From an uncultured Clostridia bacterium (GTDB lineage: Bacteria > Bacillota > Clostridia > Oscillospirales > Ruminococcaceae), in contig CANQNF010000006.1 of assembly GCA_947625125.1 (NCBI GenBank), positions 48,490-112,489 of the forward strand: a stretch of 64,000 nt of DNA, in the 5' to 3' direction. The position numbers and the translations under genes were made by a program. Of the stretch, positions 24,745 to 33,134 are shown one piece after another (positions within the stretch are counted from its first letter, which is position 1; each line of letters begins with the position of its first letter). The notes below the pieces were generated by a model, which saw only the letters and a program-made list of their open reading frames with translations, did not search any database and was not told the origin of the DNA.

Positions 24745-26024
24745 TCGGGCCTTTTTACGCCTGTCTTAATGATTTCTTTTCGGAGCATGATTATCGCCGC
24801 CGTGCAGGGTATCGCCATCAGACCGTTGAAAATGTCGCTGAGTTTTAAAACGCTTTCGAGCGCGAGCGTTGCTCCCAAAATCGCGCAAAGCGAATATATT
24901 ATCTTGTAGATATTTTTGCTTTTCGGCAGGATATATTCGGCGGCCGAAAGACCTATCTGGCTCCAGCCGACTGCGGTAGCGACCGAAAAGGCGGCTATAC
25001 ATAGTGCCACGAGCTTGCCGGCGGCCTCTCCGAAGACCGAGCCTGCGGCGTAAAGGACCATGCCCGCGCCGTCGGATATGTTTTTTGTATCCGCTCCCGA
25101 ACATAGCACCGCCAAGGCCGTCAATGTGCATATCAAAAAAGTGTCCACGCTCACCTCGAACATGTTCATAAGCCCCTGTCTGTCGGGGTCGCCTGAGCCG
25201 GAGACTGCGTGAATGGGCGCGGTAGTCCCGAGGCCGGCTTCGTTTGAAAAAACGCCCCGCCGAACCCCCACGCTGACCGCACGCGCTATCCCGTAGCCGG
25301 CAGTGCCCGAAACTATGGGCCTAAAGCCGAACGCTCCCGCTAAAATCCCGTTTATGACTCCCGGGATGGAGGATATGTTTTTTAAGATTACGGCGAGGGA
25401 GCCTAAGATGTAAAAGCCCGTGAAAAAGGGCATCCAGACCGAGCAGAGCTTTCCCGCAAAGCCGTCTATGAAAAGGCATGCAAGGAGCATTGCCGAGCAG
25501 ATCGCCCCCACCAAAACCGGGTCAAGCGAAAAGCCGCTTTTTAAGGCTGCCGAGGCCGAGCTGATCTGCGCCATGCAGCCCATCCCGAACGAGGCGGCGG
25601 CCGTGAACAAAGCGTATAAAATTGCCGTGAATTTAAGTCCTGCGCCGTCACGCAGGACGTACCAGAAGCCTCCCGAGCGAGGGCATTCCCGCCGGTATTT
25701 TACCGATAATACGCCCTCGGCATAGCTCACCGCCATGCCGAAAAACGCCGATACCCATAACCAAAAAACAGCTCCCGGGCCGCCGAATTTTATAGCGCTT
25801 GCGACCCCTACGACGGAGCCGGTCCCGACGGTAGCCGCAAGCGCCGTCGAGATAGAAAGCTTCTGGGACGCGCCCGAATTCAGAACGCTTCCGAAAATAT
25901 CCCTAAGGCGGGAGATTTGCGGCAGTCCGAGAGCGCCGCTTAAATATATTCCCGCGCCCAAAATCAGCGCCACTGTCGGAGGACCCCATGCGAGGTCTGA
26001 AAGATATGTCAAAAGATCCGTCAA
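24741..26024 (-). CDS. alanine/glycine:cation symporter (AGCS family)
   Basis: A 427-residue sodium- or proton-coupled amino-acid importer with about ten to eleven membrane segments. Family hallmarks are visible: LGAGIYLSGALGLPQISRL at the N-terminus, ALAATVGTGSVVGVASAIKFGGP in two pieces (about 60-83), VSAFFGMAVSYAEGVLSVKY, and the AGCS signature region SNEAGLGTTAPIHA (about 259-272). It is about 30-50 residues shorter than typical AGCS proteins (about 450-490). Monocistronic. Confidence 0.88.
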   Translation of the reverse strand: MTDLLTYLSDLAWGPPTVALILGAGIYLSGALGLPQISRLRDIFGSVLNSGASQKLSISTALAATVGTGSVVGVASAIKFGGPGAVFWLWVSAFFGMAVSYAEGVLSVKYRRECPRSGGFWYVLRDGAGLKFTAILYALFTAAASFGMGCMAQISSASAALKSGFSLDPVLVGAICSAMLLACLFIDGFAGKLCSVWMPFFTGFYILGSLAVILKNISSIPGVINGILAGAFGFRPIVSGTAGYGIARAVSVGVRRGVFSNEAGLGTTAPIHAVSGSGDPDRQGLMNMFEVSVDTFLICTLTALAVLCSGADTKNISDGAGMVLYAAGSVFGEAAGKLVALCIAAFSVATAVGWSQIGLSAAEYILPKSKNIYKIIYSLCAILGATLALESVLKLSDIFNGLMAIPCTAAIIMLRKEIIKTGVKRPD

Positions 26025-26055
26025 GGCTCACACCTCCCGAGTGAAAGGAGACAAA

Positions 26056-26502
26056 ATGAGAAAATTTACGCTAAAGCCGTCCGCGCTCTATATCATCTGC
26101 GGGCTTATCGCCATAGTTACCGGCGCGGCCTCATATCTTGTCTGGAGATATCTCGGCTCCTTTGACATTCTTATGTATGTCCTCATCGCAATATTCGTAT
26201 TTTTGGGACTTCTCTTCGGGTTCTGGCTGCTGCCCGCGTATTTCAGAAGGACCGTCGTCTGCCTCTCCGCCGACGATATAACCGTGCACACCGGGCTTAT
26301 CTTTTTCCGCAGAGAGCAGATGAAGCTTAAGACCGCTCAGTATGTGACGAGGGTTTCCTCACCGCTTTCGGGGATAACCGGTTTTAATTTTTTGGTCATA
26401 CATGCCCTCGGCGGAAATATGCTGCTTCCGTTTTTAAGGACGGAGGACTGCGACGAGCTGGAACGGGCGCTTTCGGCGGCTGTGACCGGGGCCGAGGACT
26501 GA
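26056..26502 (+). CDS. bacterial PH-domain membrane protein (YdbS-like)
   Basis: A 148-residue protein with two N-terminal membrane helices (about 13-35 and 40-66) and a cytoplasmic bPH2 domain (VVCLSADDITVHTGLIFFRR, then QYVTRVSSPLSGITGF). The start at 26056 follows AAAGGAGAC. It pairs with the following gene in the same way as Bacillus ydbS-ydbT, which is linked to resistance against certain cationic peptides and bacteriocins. That link is inferred from family knowledge. Confidence 0.78.
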   Translation: MRKFTLKPSALYIICGLIAIVTGAASYLVWRYLGSFDILMYVLIAIFVFLGLLFGFWLLPAYFRRTVVCLSADDITVHTGLIFFRREQMKLKTAQYVTRVSSPLSGITGFNFLVIHALGGNMLLPFLRTEDCDELERALSAAVTGAED

Positions 26503-26532
26503 TAAAAGCAAGCTTGCGAAAGGGGTGAGTAA

Positions 26533-28002
26533 ATGTATTCCGCAAGACAGCATCCTCTAAGATTTCTTTCCTATACCACAAGGTATTTCTGGCTGCTTAT
26601 AATCCCGCTTGCAAGAAGCCTTTACTCTCTCACGTTTGAATTCAACGCCTTTAAAGTCTGGCTTCGGGGAGCATGGCTCGACCTTTTGGTCTTGGGGGCG
26701 ATTTTGGCGTTTGCCTATATAAGATGGCTCTCGGTGTGGTTTTCCTTTGACGATGAAAAAATAATCCTCCGAAGAGGGGTCTTTCTCACCTCGGAGGACA
26801 GGGTATACTACTCAAATATTTCTACTATAAGTATAACTCAGAACTTTTTATACAGACTGTTGGGCGCGTCCACCGTCTACATCGGGACAAATTCCGGCAA
26901 GACCGACCGCGCAGACCTGACCGTCATCATGCGCCGCGGTGACGCAGATCGGCTCTATCTTGCGGTAAAGGGTTCCCGTCAAAAAAGCCTCAACTACTCG
27001 ATACTGCCGAATAAACTGAGGCTCATTATTTTCTCGCTGTTTTTCTCGTCGGCTCTTTCGGGGGTCGTCATAATCGTCGCCCTTTTGTGGGAGACGGGAA
27101 ACATCCTCGACCGAGAGGTTGAGGCGAGACTGATACTTGACACGCTTACCGAGGCTGCGCAGAGGGTCTCGGTGTTCGTGCCGCCTGTCATAACCATAAT
27201 CAGCATAGTGATAATCTCGGCGTGGGCGCTATCTTTTATTTCAAATTTATTTGTATTTTGGGGATTCGTGCTGACAAAATGCAGCGACAGCGTCTATGTA
27301 AAAAGCGGAGTCATCACAAAAAACAGGCACATCTTAAGAAGAGACAGGATAAATTACATCGATTTAAAGCAGAGTTTTCTGAGCAAAGTTTTTAACGTGA
27401 GCTCTTTGCACGTCAGCTGTTCGGGCTACGGCTCAAGGGGCCGCGACGAGCTTTCGGTAGTCCTGCCGATAACCACAAGAAAGGAGATAAACGGCGCTAT
27501 CAAGGAGGTTTTCCCGGAGTATCCGAAGCCGAAAATCGAGCTCAAGACCCATCCGAGAAGCTACATGAGCTTTTATCTTCATCCGATAATTTTTACCGCC
27601 CTGCCGCTTTTGGCGTTCGGAGTGTTCTACTATTTTCTCCCGACGTGGTATGCGGTCGCCTATCCGGCGTTCGCGATTTTCCTGTTCCCGGCGCTATGGC
27701 TCGCGATATGCCGCACTCTTTCGATGTTCACGACCGGCTTCGGCTTTTCGGACGGGTTCATGACGATGAGATATTCAAGGATTTACACGTTCCACACGGT
27801 CATCGTCCCGAAAGACAGGATAACAAAGGTCATCATCCGCCAAAGCCCGTTTCAGAGGCTCGGCGGGTCCTGCACGGTCATCGTTCGGACCACAAGCGAG
27901 CAGAGCCCGAAGCATCTTATGCGGGGGCTGCCGCTAAAGCGGGCGCTCGATCTCTTCGCCGCAAACGGGTTCGAGCTATATTACAGCGAGTCTCCGAAGT
28001 GA
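26533..28002 (+). CDS. PH-domain membrane protein with three bPH2 repeats (YdbT-like)
   Basis: A 489-residue protein alternating membrane helix pairs with bPH2 domains. PH1 is at about 73-160 (WFSFDDEKIILRRGVFLTSE), PH2 at about 245-330 (VYVKSGVITKNRHILRRDRI) and PH3 at about 405-485 (GFGFSDGFMTMRYSRIYTFH). Each domain has the basic RxxRI-type turn typical of this family. A 30-base gap separates it from the YdbS-like gene with GAAAGGGG as ribosome site, so the two form an operon. It is followed at once by a large palindrome. Confidence 0.78.
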   Translation: MYSARQHPLRFLSYTTRYFWLLIIPLARSLYSLTFEFNAFKVWLRGAWLDLLVLGAILAFAYIRWLSVWFSFDDEKIILRRGVFLTSEDRVYYSNISTISITQNFLYRLLGASTVYIGTNSGKTDRADLTVIMRRGDADRLYLAVKGSRQKSLNYSILPNKLRLIIFSLFFSSALSGVVIIVALLWETGNILDREVEARLILDTLTEAAQRVSVFVPPVITIISIVIISAWALSFISNLFVFWGFVLTKCSDSVYVKSGVITKNRHILRRDRINYIDLKQSFLSKVFNVSSLHVSCSGYGSRGRDELSVVLPITTRKEINGAIKEVFPEYPKPKIELKTHPRSYMSFYLHPIIFTALPLLAFGVFYYFLPTWYAVAYPAFAIFLFPALWLAICRTLSMFTTGFGFSDGFMTMRYSRIYTFHTVIVPKDRITKVIIRQSPFQRLGGSCTVIVRTTSEQSPKHLMRGLPLKRALDLFAANGFELYYSESPK

Positions 28003-28006
28003 CCGG

Positions 28007-28150
28007 CCGCCGCAGCTTGCCCGCGCCCCCAAGGGAGCCCGCGGCCCGGCTTCGCCGGGCCGCTCCCCTCGGGCCTTTGGCCCGAGGGGAGCTCCTGCCG
28101 CCAAAGGCGGCAGGTGGCGGGCTCCCGGGGGTGCGGGTCAAGCGCGGCGG
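28007..28150. repeat. multi-branched perfect palindrome, copy 1
   Basis: The outer stem joins 28007-28042 to 28117-28150 (CCGCCGC/GCGGCGG, GCTTG/CAAGC, CCCGCGCCCCC/GGGGGTGCGGG with one wobble, GGGAGCCCGC/GCGGGCTCCC). It encloses three perfect hairpins: 28043-28061 (8 bp, TTC loop), 28063-28091 (13 bp, TTT loop) and 28094-28114 (9 bp, AAA loop). The same architecture recurs at 29796-29927 and 43949-44104. Confidence 0.88.
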
Positions 28151-28167
28151 TGGCAGCGCAGAATAAA

Positions 28168-28197
28168 CCGTCGGAAGTTTTCTCCCGACGGCGTTTT
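28168..28197 (+). terminator. terminator between convergent genes
   Basis: CCGTCGG (28168-28174) and CCGACGG (28185-28191), followed by CGTTTTTT. Confidence 0.75.
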
Positions 28198-28202
28198 TTA
28201 TG

Positions 28203-29129
28203 TCAGACGAAAAGCCCGGCAGGGTCGTCGCCGATTTCAAAGTCGGTGTGCCAGTCCCCGGTGATCTCAAGCGGCTGATCGCCCTTTGAGGTCATGACGA
28301 GCTTGTCGACGTTCAAGGTGTAAACGCCCTTGTCAAGGGGCTTTGTCCCGGTCGGGAAGAGATAGAGCTTCCCGGTGGTGACGTCTTTGTAGCAGCTCTC
28401 GTAAAGTATCTCTACGCAGTCGCCGGTATCGCTTGAGGAGGTGTAGGTGAAGCTGTATGTCGATAAGTCTCCGCATTCCTCAAGATTTTCTTTTTTAAGG
28501 TCATACTCAGCAAGCTGCTCGTCAAAGGTAAGGCCTACCGTTCCGACGGTGACGCTTTCCGAGCCGATTATCACGCTGTAGGTGACGGCGCTGTCCGAGA
28601 ATTCGCCGTTTACCACGTTATCGCTCTCCGACCAGACGTAGGGCTCTTCGGCATACGGCATGACCTCTCCCTCGGTGTAGGAATATTCGGTGACTCCGTC
28701 GGAGCCAAGCCTTACGACTACGCTGTCGCCGGAATCGAGTATGACATTTCCGTCGTCGTCGGTGACGTTATAGGACAGAAGTTTCAGCTCCGCACCGTTC
28801 CCAAGGGTCATATACGGCGCCTTGTCGGGCTGTTTTATGTCGAAGCCGACGTTGAGCTGTCCGCCCTTGAAGCCCATGAATTCAATGTCGAGATCATCCG
28901 TCGCGTCGAGATATTCCGTGCCGGTGACAGTCCCGAAGATATTCTTTATGTCCGAAAAATGACCCGTGACGGCCGAGACCGCGGCAGTCCCGCCCACGCA
29001 TACCGCCAAAGCGGCCGCGACTACTGCCGCCTTGGGCACTCTCGGCCTTAGCCTTTTGTTTTGGGCGGCCTCTTCCAACATCTTTTCGTCAATATCGCCT
29101 ATGGCGCTGTATAAATCTTCTCTGTTCAC
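28203..29129 (-). CDS. membrane-anchored anti-sigma-like protein (DUF4179-like)
   Basis: A 308-residue protein with a short cytoplasmic N-terminus (about 1-30), one membrane helix at about 31-52 (VPKAAVVAAALAVCVGGTAA) and a large Tyr/Ser/Thr/Asp-rich extracellular beta domain. It uses a GTG start overlapping the stop of the ECF sigma gene (GTGA), with AAGGAGG upstream. The N-terminal segment probably binds the sigma factor while the outer domain senses the envelope. This is inferred from gene order and topology. Confidence 0.72.
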   Translation of the reverse strand: MNREDLYSAIGDIDEKMLEEAAQNKRLRPRVPKAAVVAAALAVCVGGTAAVSAVTGHFSDIKNIFGTVTGTEYLDATDDLDIEFMGFKGGQLNVGFDIKQPDKAPYMTLGNGAELKLLSYNVTDDDGNVILDSGDSVVVRLGSDGVTEYSYTEGEVMPYAEEPYVWSESDNVVNGEFSDSAVTYSVIIGSESVTVGTVGLTFDEQLAEYDLKKENLEECGDLSTYSFTYTSSSDTGDCVEILYESCYKDVTTGKLYLFPTGTKPLDKGVYTLNVDKLVMTSKGDQPLEITGDWHTDFEIGDDPAGLFV

Positions 29130-29683
29130 AAAAGTTCCTCCTTTTCAAGATATGTATGCAGACTTTTTCTCAGGCGGAATAAAATGCTCTTTATTTTCGT
29201 CTCGCGCACGCCCAAGTCCCCGGCGATGTCCTTTATCGGCTCGGCATAGAAATACCGGCGGATAAAAATTCTCCGCTTGTCGTCCGAAAGCTCCCGAAGC
29301 CATGCGTTTATCGCGCCCGCGACCGCTTTAAGCTCCGCCTGTTCGGCAGGACTGCCCTCCCCCGGTATCACCTCGGAAAGCTCGTCAAGGGATACGCTGT
29401 ACTCTCCCGCACGCCGTTTTTCACGGTTTTTAGTGCGGAGAATGTCTATCGCAGAGCATCTGACAAGCTTTATAAGATATGCTCTTAAGTCGTCGGGGCT
29501 TATCCCGGGGATAGACCGCCATGCTCCCAAAAGCGCGTCGGCGACGGCTTCCTCGCTGTCGGAAATGTCCCCCAAAATATTGTAGGCAATTTTTGACAGA
29601 TACCCGCCGTACTTTTCCCGGCACTCCCTGAGAGCGCTCTCGTCTCCCGCCAAAAACAGCGCGACTATTTCTTCATCGGGCAT
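29126..29683 (-). CDS. ECF-type RNA polymerase sigma factor
   Basis: 185 residues. Region 2 is at about 15-85 (KYGGYLSKIAYNILGDISDS, EEAVADALLGAWRSI). Region 4 is at about 125-180 (LSDDKRRIFIRRYFYAEPIK, DIAGDLGVRETKIKSILFRL). There is no region 3, as expected. It is translationally coupled to the downstream anti-sigma-like gene. Targets are unknown. Confidence 0.9.
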   Translation of the reverse strand: MPDEEIVALFLAGDESALRECREKYGGYLSKIAYNILGDISDSEEAVADALLGAWRSIPGISPDDLRAYLIKLVRCSAIDILRTKNREKRRAGEYSVSLDELSEVIPGEGSPAEQAELKAVAGAINAWLRELSDDKRRIFIRRYFYAEPIKDIAGDLGVRETKIKSILFRLRKSLHTYLEKEELL

Positions 29684-29762
29684 TTTACCACTCCTTTTCG
29701 TTTTTCAGGCGCCTACACTATATCTCGACAAATCTCCGAAACAGTTGCGCTCGGGCAAAAAA

Positions 29763-29787
29763 ATATCGCTGATCTTTTCAGCGATAT
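29763..29787. terminator. hairpin upstream of ECF sigma gene
   Basis: ATATCGCTGA and TCAGCGATAT form a perfect 10-bp stem, with A-rich flank on the side facing the sigma gene. It probably ends bioY transcription. Confidence 0.55.
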
Positions 29788-29795
29788 ATCTATAC

Positions 29796-29927
29796 CGCGC
29801 ACGCTCCCGCACTTGCCCGGGGCCCCTGCCCGCGCTTTCAGCGCGGGCGGCCGGCGGCTTCGCCGCCGGCGTTCCGCCCCCCCAAAGGGGGGCGGGATCG
29901 GGGCCCCGGCAAGGTCGGGAGCGCGCG
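29796..29927. repeat. multi-branched perfect palindrome, copy 2
   Basis: The outer stem joins CGCGC-CGCTCCCG-CTTGCC-GGGGCCCC on the left (29796-29826, a few single-base bulges) with its complement at 29900-29927. Inside are three hairpins: GCCCGCGC/GCGCGGGC, GCCGGCGGC/GCCGCCGGC with a TTC loop, and CCGCCCCCC/GGGGGGCGG with a CAAA loop. It lies at the 3' end of bioY. Confidence 0.85.
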
Positions 29928-29929
29928 AT

Positions 29930-30469
29930 TTATACTAAGAGCCGCAATCCCCTGAGCCTTAGCCCGAGCGCAGCCGCACCCGCTATCTTCAGAATATCCC
30001 CGGGGATGAACGGCAACACGCAGGCTGCAAGCGCAGAAGCCGGGCTGCTCCCGCTCATGATACAAAACCACGCCGTTCCGAACGCGTACAGCACGGCGGT
30101 CCCTATGAGCATGCCGAGCGGCAGCGCCCATTTTTTGTTTATTTTATCGGCAAAAAGCCCCGTTATCACTGCCAAAGGTATGTAGCCGACGAGATACCCT
30201 CCCGTAGGCCCGGCAAGGCGCTCGAAGCCTCCCGCGAAACCGGAAAACACCGGCAGCCCTATGAGCCCGAGAAGAAGATATACGGCGACGGCCGCCCCCG
30301 CTCTTTTCCAGCCCAAAACCGCGCCCGCGAGGTATATCCCGAACGTCGCGAGCGTTATCCCGACCGGTCCGACGGGAATTGTAAACGGCGAAATTATGCA
30401 CAAAACCGCCGCAAAAACGCCGATAATCGTTAAATCTCTTGTCCTGATTCTGTTCTCTGAATTTGCCAT
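29930..30469 (-). CDS. bioY: BioY biotin transporter substrate-binding subunit
   Basis: A 179-residue S-component of an ECF transporter for biotin with six membrane helices. BioY marks are TIPVGPVGITLATFGIYLAG (about 30-49), YLLLGLIGLPVFSGFAGG and GPTGGYLVGYIPLA. No bioMN (EcfAT) genes lie nearby, so it would use a shared energising module. The product ends two bases from the second palindrome. Confidence 0.9.
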   Translation of the reverse strand: MANSENRIRTRDLTIIGVFAAVLCIISPFTIPVGPVGITLATFGIYLAGAVLGWKRAGAAVAVYLLLGLIGLPVFSGFAGGFERLAGPTGGYLVGYIPLAVITGLFADKINKKWALPLGMLIGTAVLYAFGTAWFCIMSGSSPASALAACVLPFIPGDILKIAGAAALGLRLRGLRLLV

Positions 30470-30484
30470 ATTTTTTACACCTTT

Positions 30485-30892
30485 TTATTGATATTCGAGC
30501 GCAAGCGTTTCGTCCTCCTGCTCCTCGCCGGAAATCGTCACCAAAACGCGGCCGCTTTCCCATTCCACTTCCCAGTTCCATGCGCCCATGTTTTTGCCGT
30601 CGTTATGAAGCGTGAAATTTTTTCGGCATATCGTTTTCCCGTCTTTTTTCAGCACAACTCTGCCGTCCTGCGGTCCGAAAGGCCAGCCGGGCGAACCGAG
30701 AGCCTGCAAAATAACGGTATATTCGCCGTTTTCGGCGCTGTCGACCGTCCTCGGCATTCTGTCCGCAAGAAAGATCATGTTCCAAAAAACACATCCCGCG
30801 GCAACGACGACCGCGCATAGGCGGACGACGACCCCCAAAGCAATTATCGTCCGCCATGCCGCCCGCTTTAAAATTTTTTTGCTGTCCGCCAT
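30485..30892 (-). CDS. hypothetical single-pass membrane protein
   Basis: A 135-residue protein with a membrane helix at about 17-40 and an outer beta-rich domain containing GSPGWPFGPQDGRVVLKKDG and WEVEWESGRVLVTISGEEQ. I do not recognise the family beyond a resemblance to small Firmicutes proteins of the DUF5412 kind. The ATG at 30892 with GGGGG upstream is preferred over the in-frame TTG at 30904. It is 16 bases from bioY, possibly an operon. Confidence 0.6.
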   Translation of the reverse strand: MADSKKILKRAAWRTIIALGVVVRLCAVVVAAGCVFWNMIFLADRMPRTVDSAENGEYTVILQALGSPGWPFGPQDGRVVLKKDGKTICRKNFTLHNDGKNMGAWNWEVEWESGRVLVTISGEEQEDETLALEYQ

Positions 30893-30967
30893 CTTATCCC
30901 CCAAGCTTCAAATTCTTTGCGGCACTCATTGCCCCATCCTCTATCCTCTAACGCTCTATCCTCTATG

Positions 30968-32101
30968 TCAGCTTTCCGAGTAATTCCCCAAAAACTTGAA
31001 GCTCTCGCAGGTCTGCTCCAAGGCTTCGAGCATCGCCGCAACCCTCGGGTCGCGGACCGAGCCCTGCATCTCGAAGAAGAACATGAACTCAAAATCATGC
31101 CCGACGATGGGGCAGCTCTCAAGCTTTATCAGATTTATCTCAAGCGCAGTCAGCTTCGCCAAAATCTCGTAGAGCGCGCCCGGACGGTGCTTTAATGCCA
31201 GAATAAGGCTTATCCTGTCGGCGCCGGGGTATATCTCCCGCTCCTTGGAGATACAGACGAAGCGGGTATAGTTGTTGTCGCTGTTCTGGATGTTTTCGGC
31301 TATCGGCACCAGCCCGTAGAGCTCGCATGCCGGATGAGAGGCTATCGCCGCTATGTCCCCGAATTCCGAACGCGAGGCAAGCTCGGCCGCCATCGCGGTG
31401 TTCGCGCAGGGGACTATCGAGACCTTGCCGCCGAGGGTCTTTAAAAACTCGGAGCACTGACCGAGGGCCTGCTCATGGGAGCGTATCTCTTTTATATCGG
31501 CAAGCGTGGAGCCGGGCTTTGCCAGAAGTTCGTGGCGGATGCAGAGCCGTGTGCTTCGCACTATGCTGACATTTTTACGGTTCAAAAGGTCGTAGGTAGC
31601 CCTGACCGAGCCGTTCGAGGAGTTTTCTATCGGTATCAGCCCGAAGCGGCATAGTCCGCTTTCCACTGCGTCAAAAACCGCCTCGAAGCTTTTAAAGAAC
31701 ATTAAATTTCCTCTCGGGAAGAGGCTGTCGGCGGCCATCTGGGAGTTGGCACCCTCGACCCCCTGCACCGCAATTATGCCGTTTTGGGGGAAATCTCCGG
31801 TCTGCTTTTTGAGGGCGTCCTCTAAAATCCCGCGGATTTTCGTCCCGGCGGGATTGTTGCATTCCCGGTAGGCTCTCCCGAGCTCGAATAAAGAGCTGTA
31901 GAACCTGTGGATATAGGGCTCCATATCTCCGCTCTGCTCGGTCGCCCATCTGAGCATTTCCCGCTCCCTCTGTCTGATTTCGGCGGCGCTGAGGGCGCTC
32001 TCCTCGGAGGCCCGTGCCGAAAGCTCCATGCGCCGTAAAATCACCGGGAAAAGCTCGCGGTCAAGCTTGTCTATTTCTTTTCTTATTTCGTCTATCGCCA
32101 T
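30968..32101 (-). CDS. pheA: bifunctional chorismate mutase/prephenate dehydratase (P-protein)
   Basis: It feeds phenylalanine synthesis: chorismate to prephenate to phenylpyruvate. The 377 residues comprise an AroQ-type helical domain (about 1-85, IDEIRKEIDKLDRELFPVI), prephenate dehydratase (about 108-285) and an ACT regulatory domain (about 298-375, HRPGALYEILAKL). In the dehydratase IPIENSSNGSV, SHEQALGQCSEFL and the catalytic NNYTRF are intact. In the mutase the Arg residues equivalent to E. coli Arg11 and Arg28 are present, but the GKAK stretch holding Lys39 is replaced by ASEES. The ACT motif ESRP reads ESCP. Both mutase activity and Phe inhibition may differ. It lies 2 bases after the aroF homologue. 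Confidence 0.88.
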   Translation of the reverse strand: MAIDEIRKEIDKLDRELFPVILRRMELSARASEESALSAAEIRQREREMLRWATEQSGDMEPYIHRFYSSLFELGRAYRECNNPAGTKIRGILEDALKKQTGDFPQNGIIAVQGVEGANSQMAADSLFPRGNLMFFKSFEAVFDAVESGLCRFGLIPIENSSNGSVRATYDLLNRKNVSIVRSTRLCIRHELLAKPGSTLADIKEIRSHEQALGQCSEFLKTLGGKVSIVPCANTAMAAELASRSEFGDIAAIASHPACELYGLVPIAENIQNSDNNYTRFVCISKEREIYPGADRISLILALKHRPGALYEILAKLTALEINLIKLESCPIVGHDFEFMFFFEMQGSVRDPRVAAMLEALEQTCESFKFLGNYSES

Positions 32102-32103
32102 TT

Positions 32104-33114
32104 TTACCCGTCCGCCTTTCTTAAAGCCGAAATTTTATCGGCCTGCATAGCGATCCTTTCAAATCCGTCCGTTTTTATCGTCAGCGGCCCGTCGCACATG
32201 GCGTGGGCGGGGTCGTCGTGAACGGCTATCATAAGCCCGTCCGCTCCTGCCGCAGCAGAAGCCAAAGACAGCGGCTCCACAAGGCTGTACCTGCCGGACG
32301 CGTAGGACGGGTCGACTATCACCGGGAGATGAGAAAGCTGCTTTAAAACCGGCACCGCCGATATATCGAGGGTGAAGCTCGTGTGCGGCTCAAAGGTCCT
32401 GATACCCCTTTCACAGAGTATCACCTCGCTGTTTCCCTCGGACATTATGTACTCGGCGCTCATGAGAAGGTCCTCATATGTGGCAGACACGGCGCGCTTT
32501 AAAATGACCGGCTTTTCTATACCGCCGAGACACCTTAAAAGCTCGTAGTTTCGCATGTTTCTTGCGCCTACGACTATTATATCGACGTCCTTGAACTCGT
32601 CCGCCTGTGAAATATCGGCGAGCTCCGCCGCTATCGGCATGCCCGTAATTTCCTTTGCTTTTATGAGATGCTTTATCCCCTCGGCCCGAAGCCCCTGGAA
32701 AGAATAGGGCGACGACCGGGATTTATATGCCCCTCCCCATAAAATATCGGCGCCCGACGATTTCAGCTTCAACGCCAAAGAGCATATCTGCTCCTCCGAC
32801 TCGACCGCTCCCGGGCCCGCGATTTTTACAAGCCCGCCTCCGCCGATTTTGACGTTTCCGACGGCTATCACGGTGTCCGCAGGATGGAATTTTCTGTTGG
32901 CGCTCTTATAGGGCTCCTGGACGCGTCTTACCGCCTCGACGATGTCAAGGGCGGATATAAGGTCTATATCTATCGAGGACGTGTCCCCGACAAGACCCAA
33001 GATAGTCTGCTGGGCTCCGACGGTGGTCTGGACCGACACTCCCTTTGATTCGAGCCATGTCATCAGAGATTTCAGCTGAGCCTTATCGGGATTCTGCTTT
33101 AAAATTACTACCAT
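32104..33114 (-). CDS. aroF: DAHP synthase-like protein (AroA-beta, ferredoxin-like domain type) lacking metal ligands
   Basis: A homologue of the first shikimate enzyme (PEP plus erythrose-4-phosphate to DAHP). The 336 residues contain an N-terminal ferredoxin-like regulatory domain (1-70) and a TIM barrel. Framework motifs persist: SSPYSFQG, GARNMRNYELL, KPVILKR, ILCERGIRTFE and AGADGLMI. However, AGPCxVE reads AGPGAVE (Gly102), DPSH reads DPSY (Tyr271) and IEVHP reads IAVHD (Ala297); only Asp308 remains of the four metal ligands known for Thermotoga DAHP synthase (Cys, His, Glu, Asp). KPRTSPYSF also reads KSRSSPYSF. It is either an inactive regulatory paralogue or a metal-independent variant. 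It is 2 bp from pheA, forming an operon. Confidence 0.85.
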   Translation of the reverse strand: MVVILKQNPDKAQLKSLMTWLESKGVSVQTTVGAQQTILGLVGDTSSIDIDLISALDIVEAVRRVQEPYKSANRKFHPADTVIAVGNVKIGGGGLVKIAGPGAVESEEQICSLALKLKSSGADILWGGAYKSRSSPYSFQGLRAEGIKHLIKAKEITGMPIAAELADISQADEFKDVDIIVVGARNMRNYELLRCLGGIEKPVILKRAVSATYEDLLMSAEYIMSEGNSEVILCERGIRTFEPHTSFTLDISAVPVLKQLSHLPVIVDPSYASGRYSLVEPLSLASAAAGADGLMIAVHDDPAHAMCDGPLTIKTDGFERIAMQADKISALRKADG

Positions 33115-33134
33115 TATTTCACCTTAAAACCGCA

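Noticed and set aside
29745..30185. Plus-strand frame across the second palindrome and bioY
   Set aside because: It runs antisense to clear BioY codons and through the hairpin DNA without a start signal.
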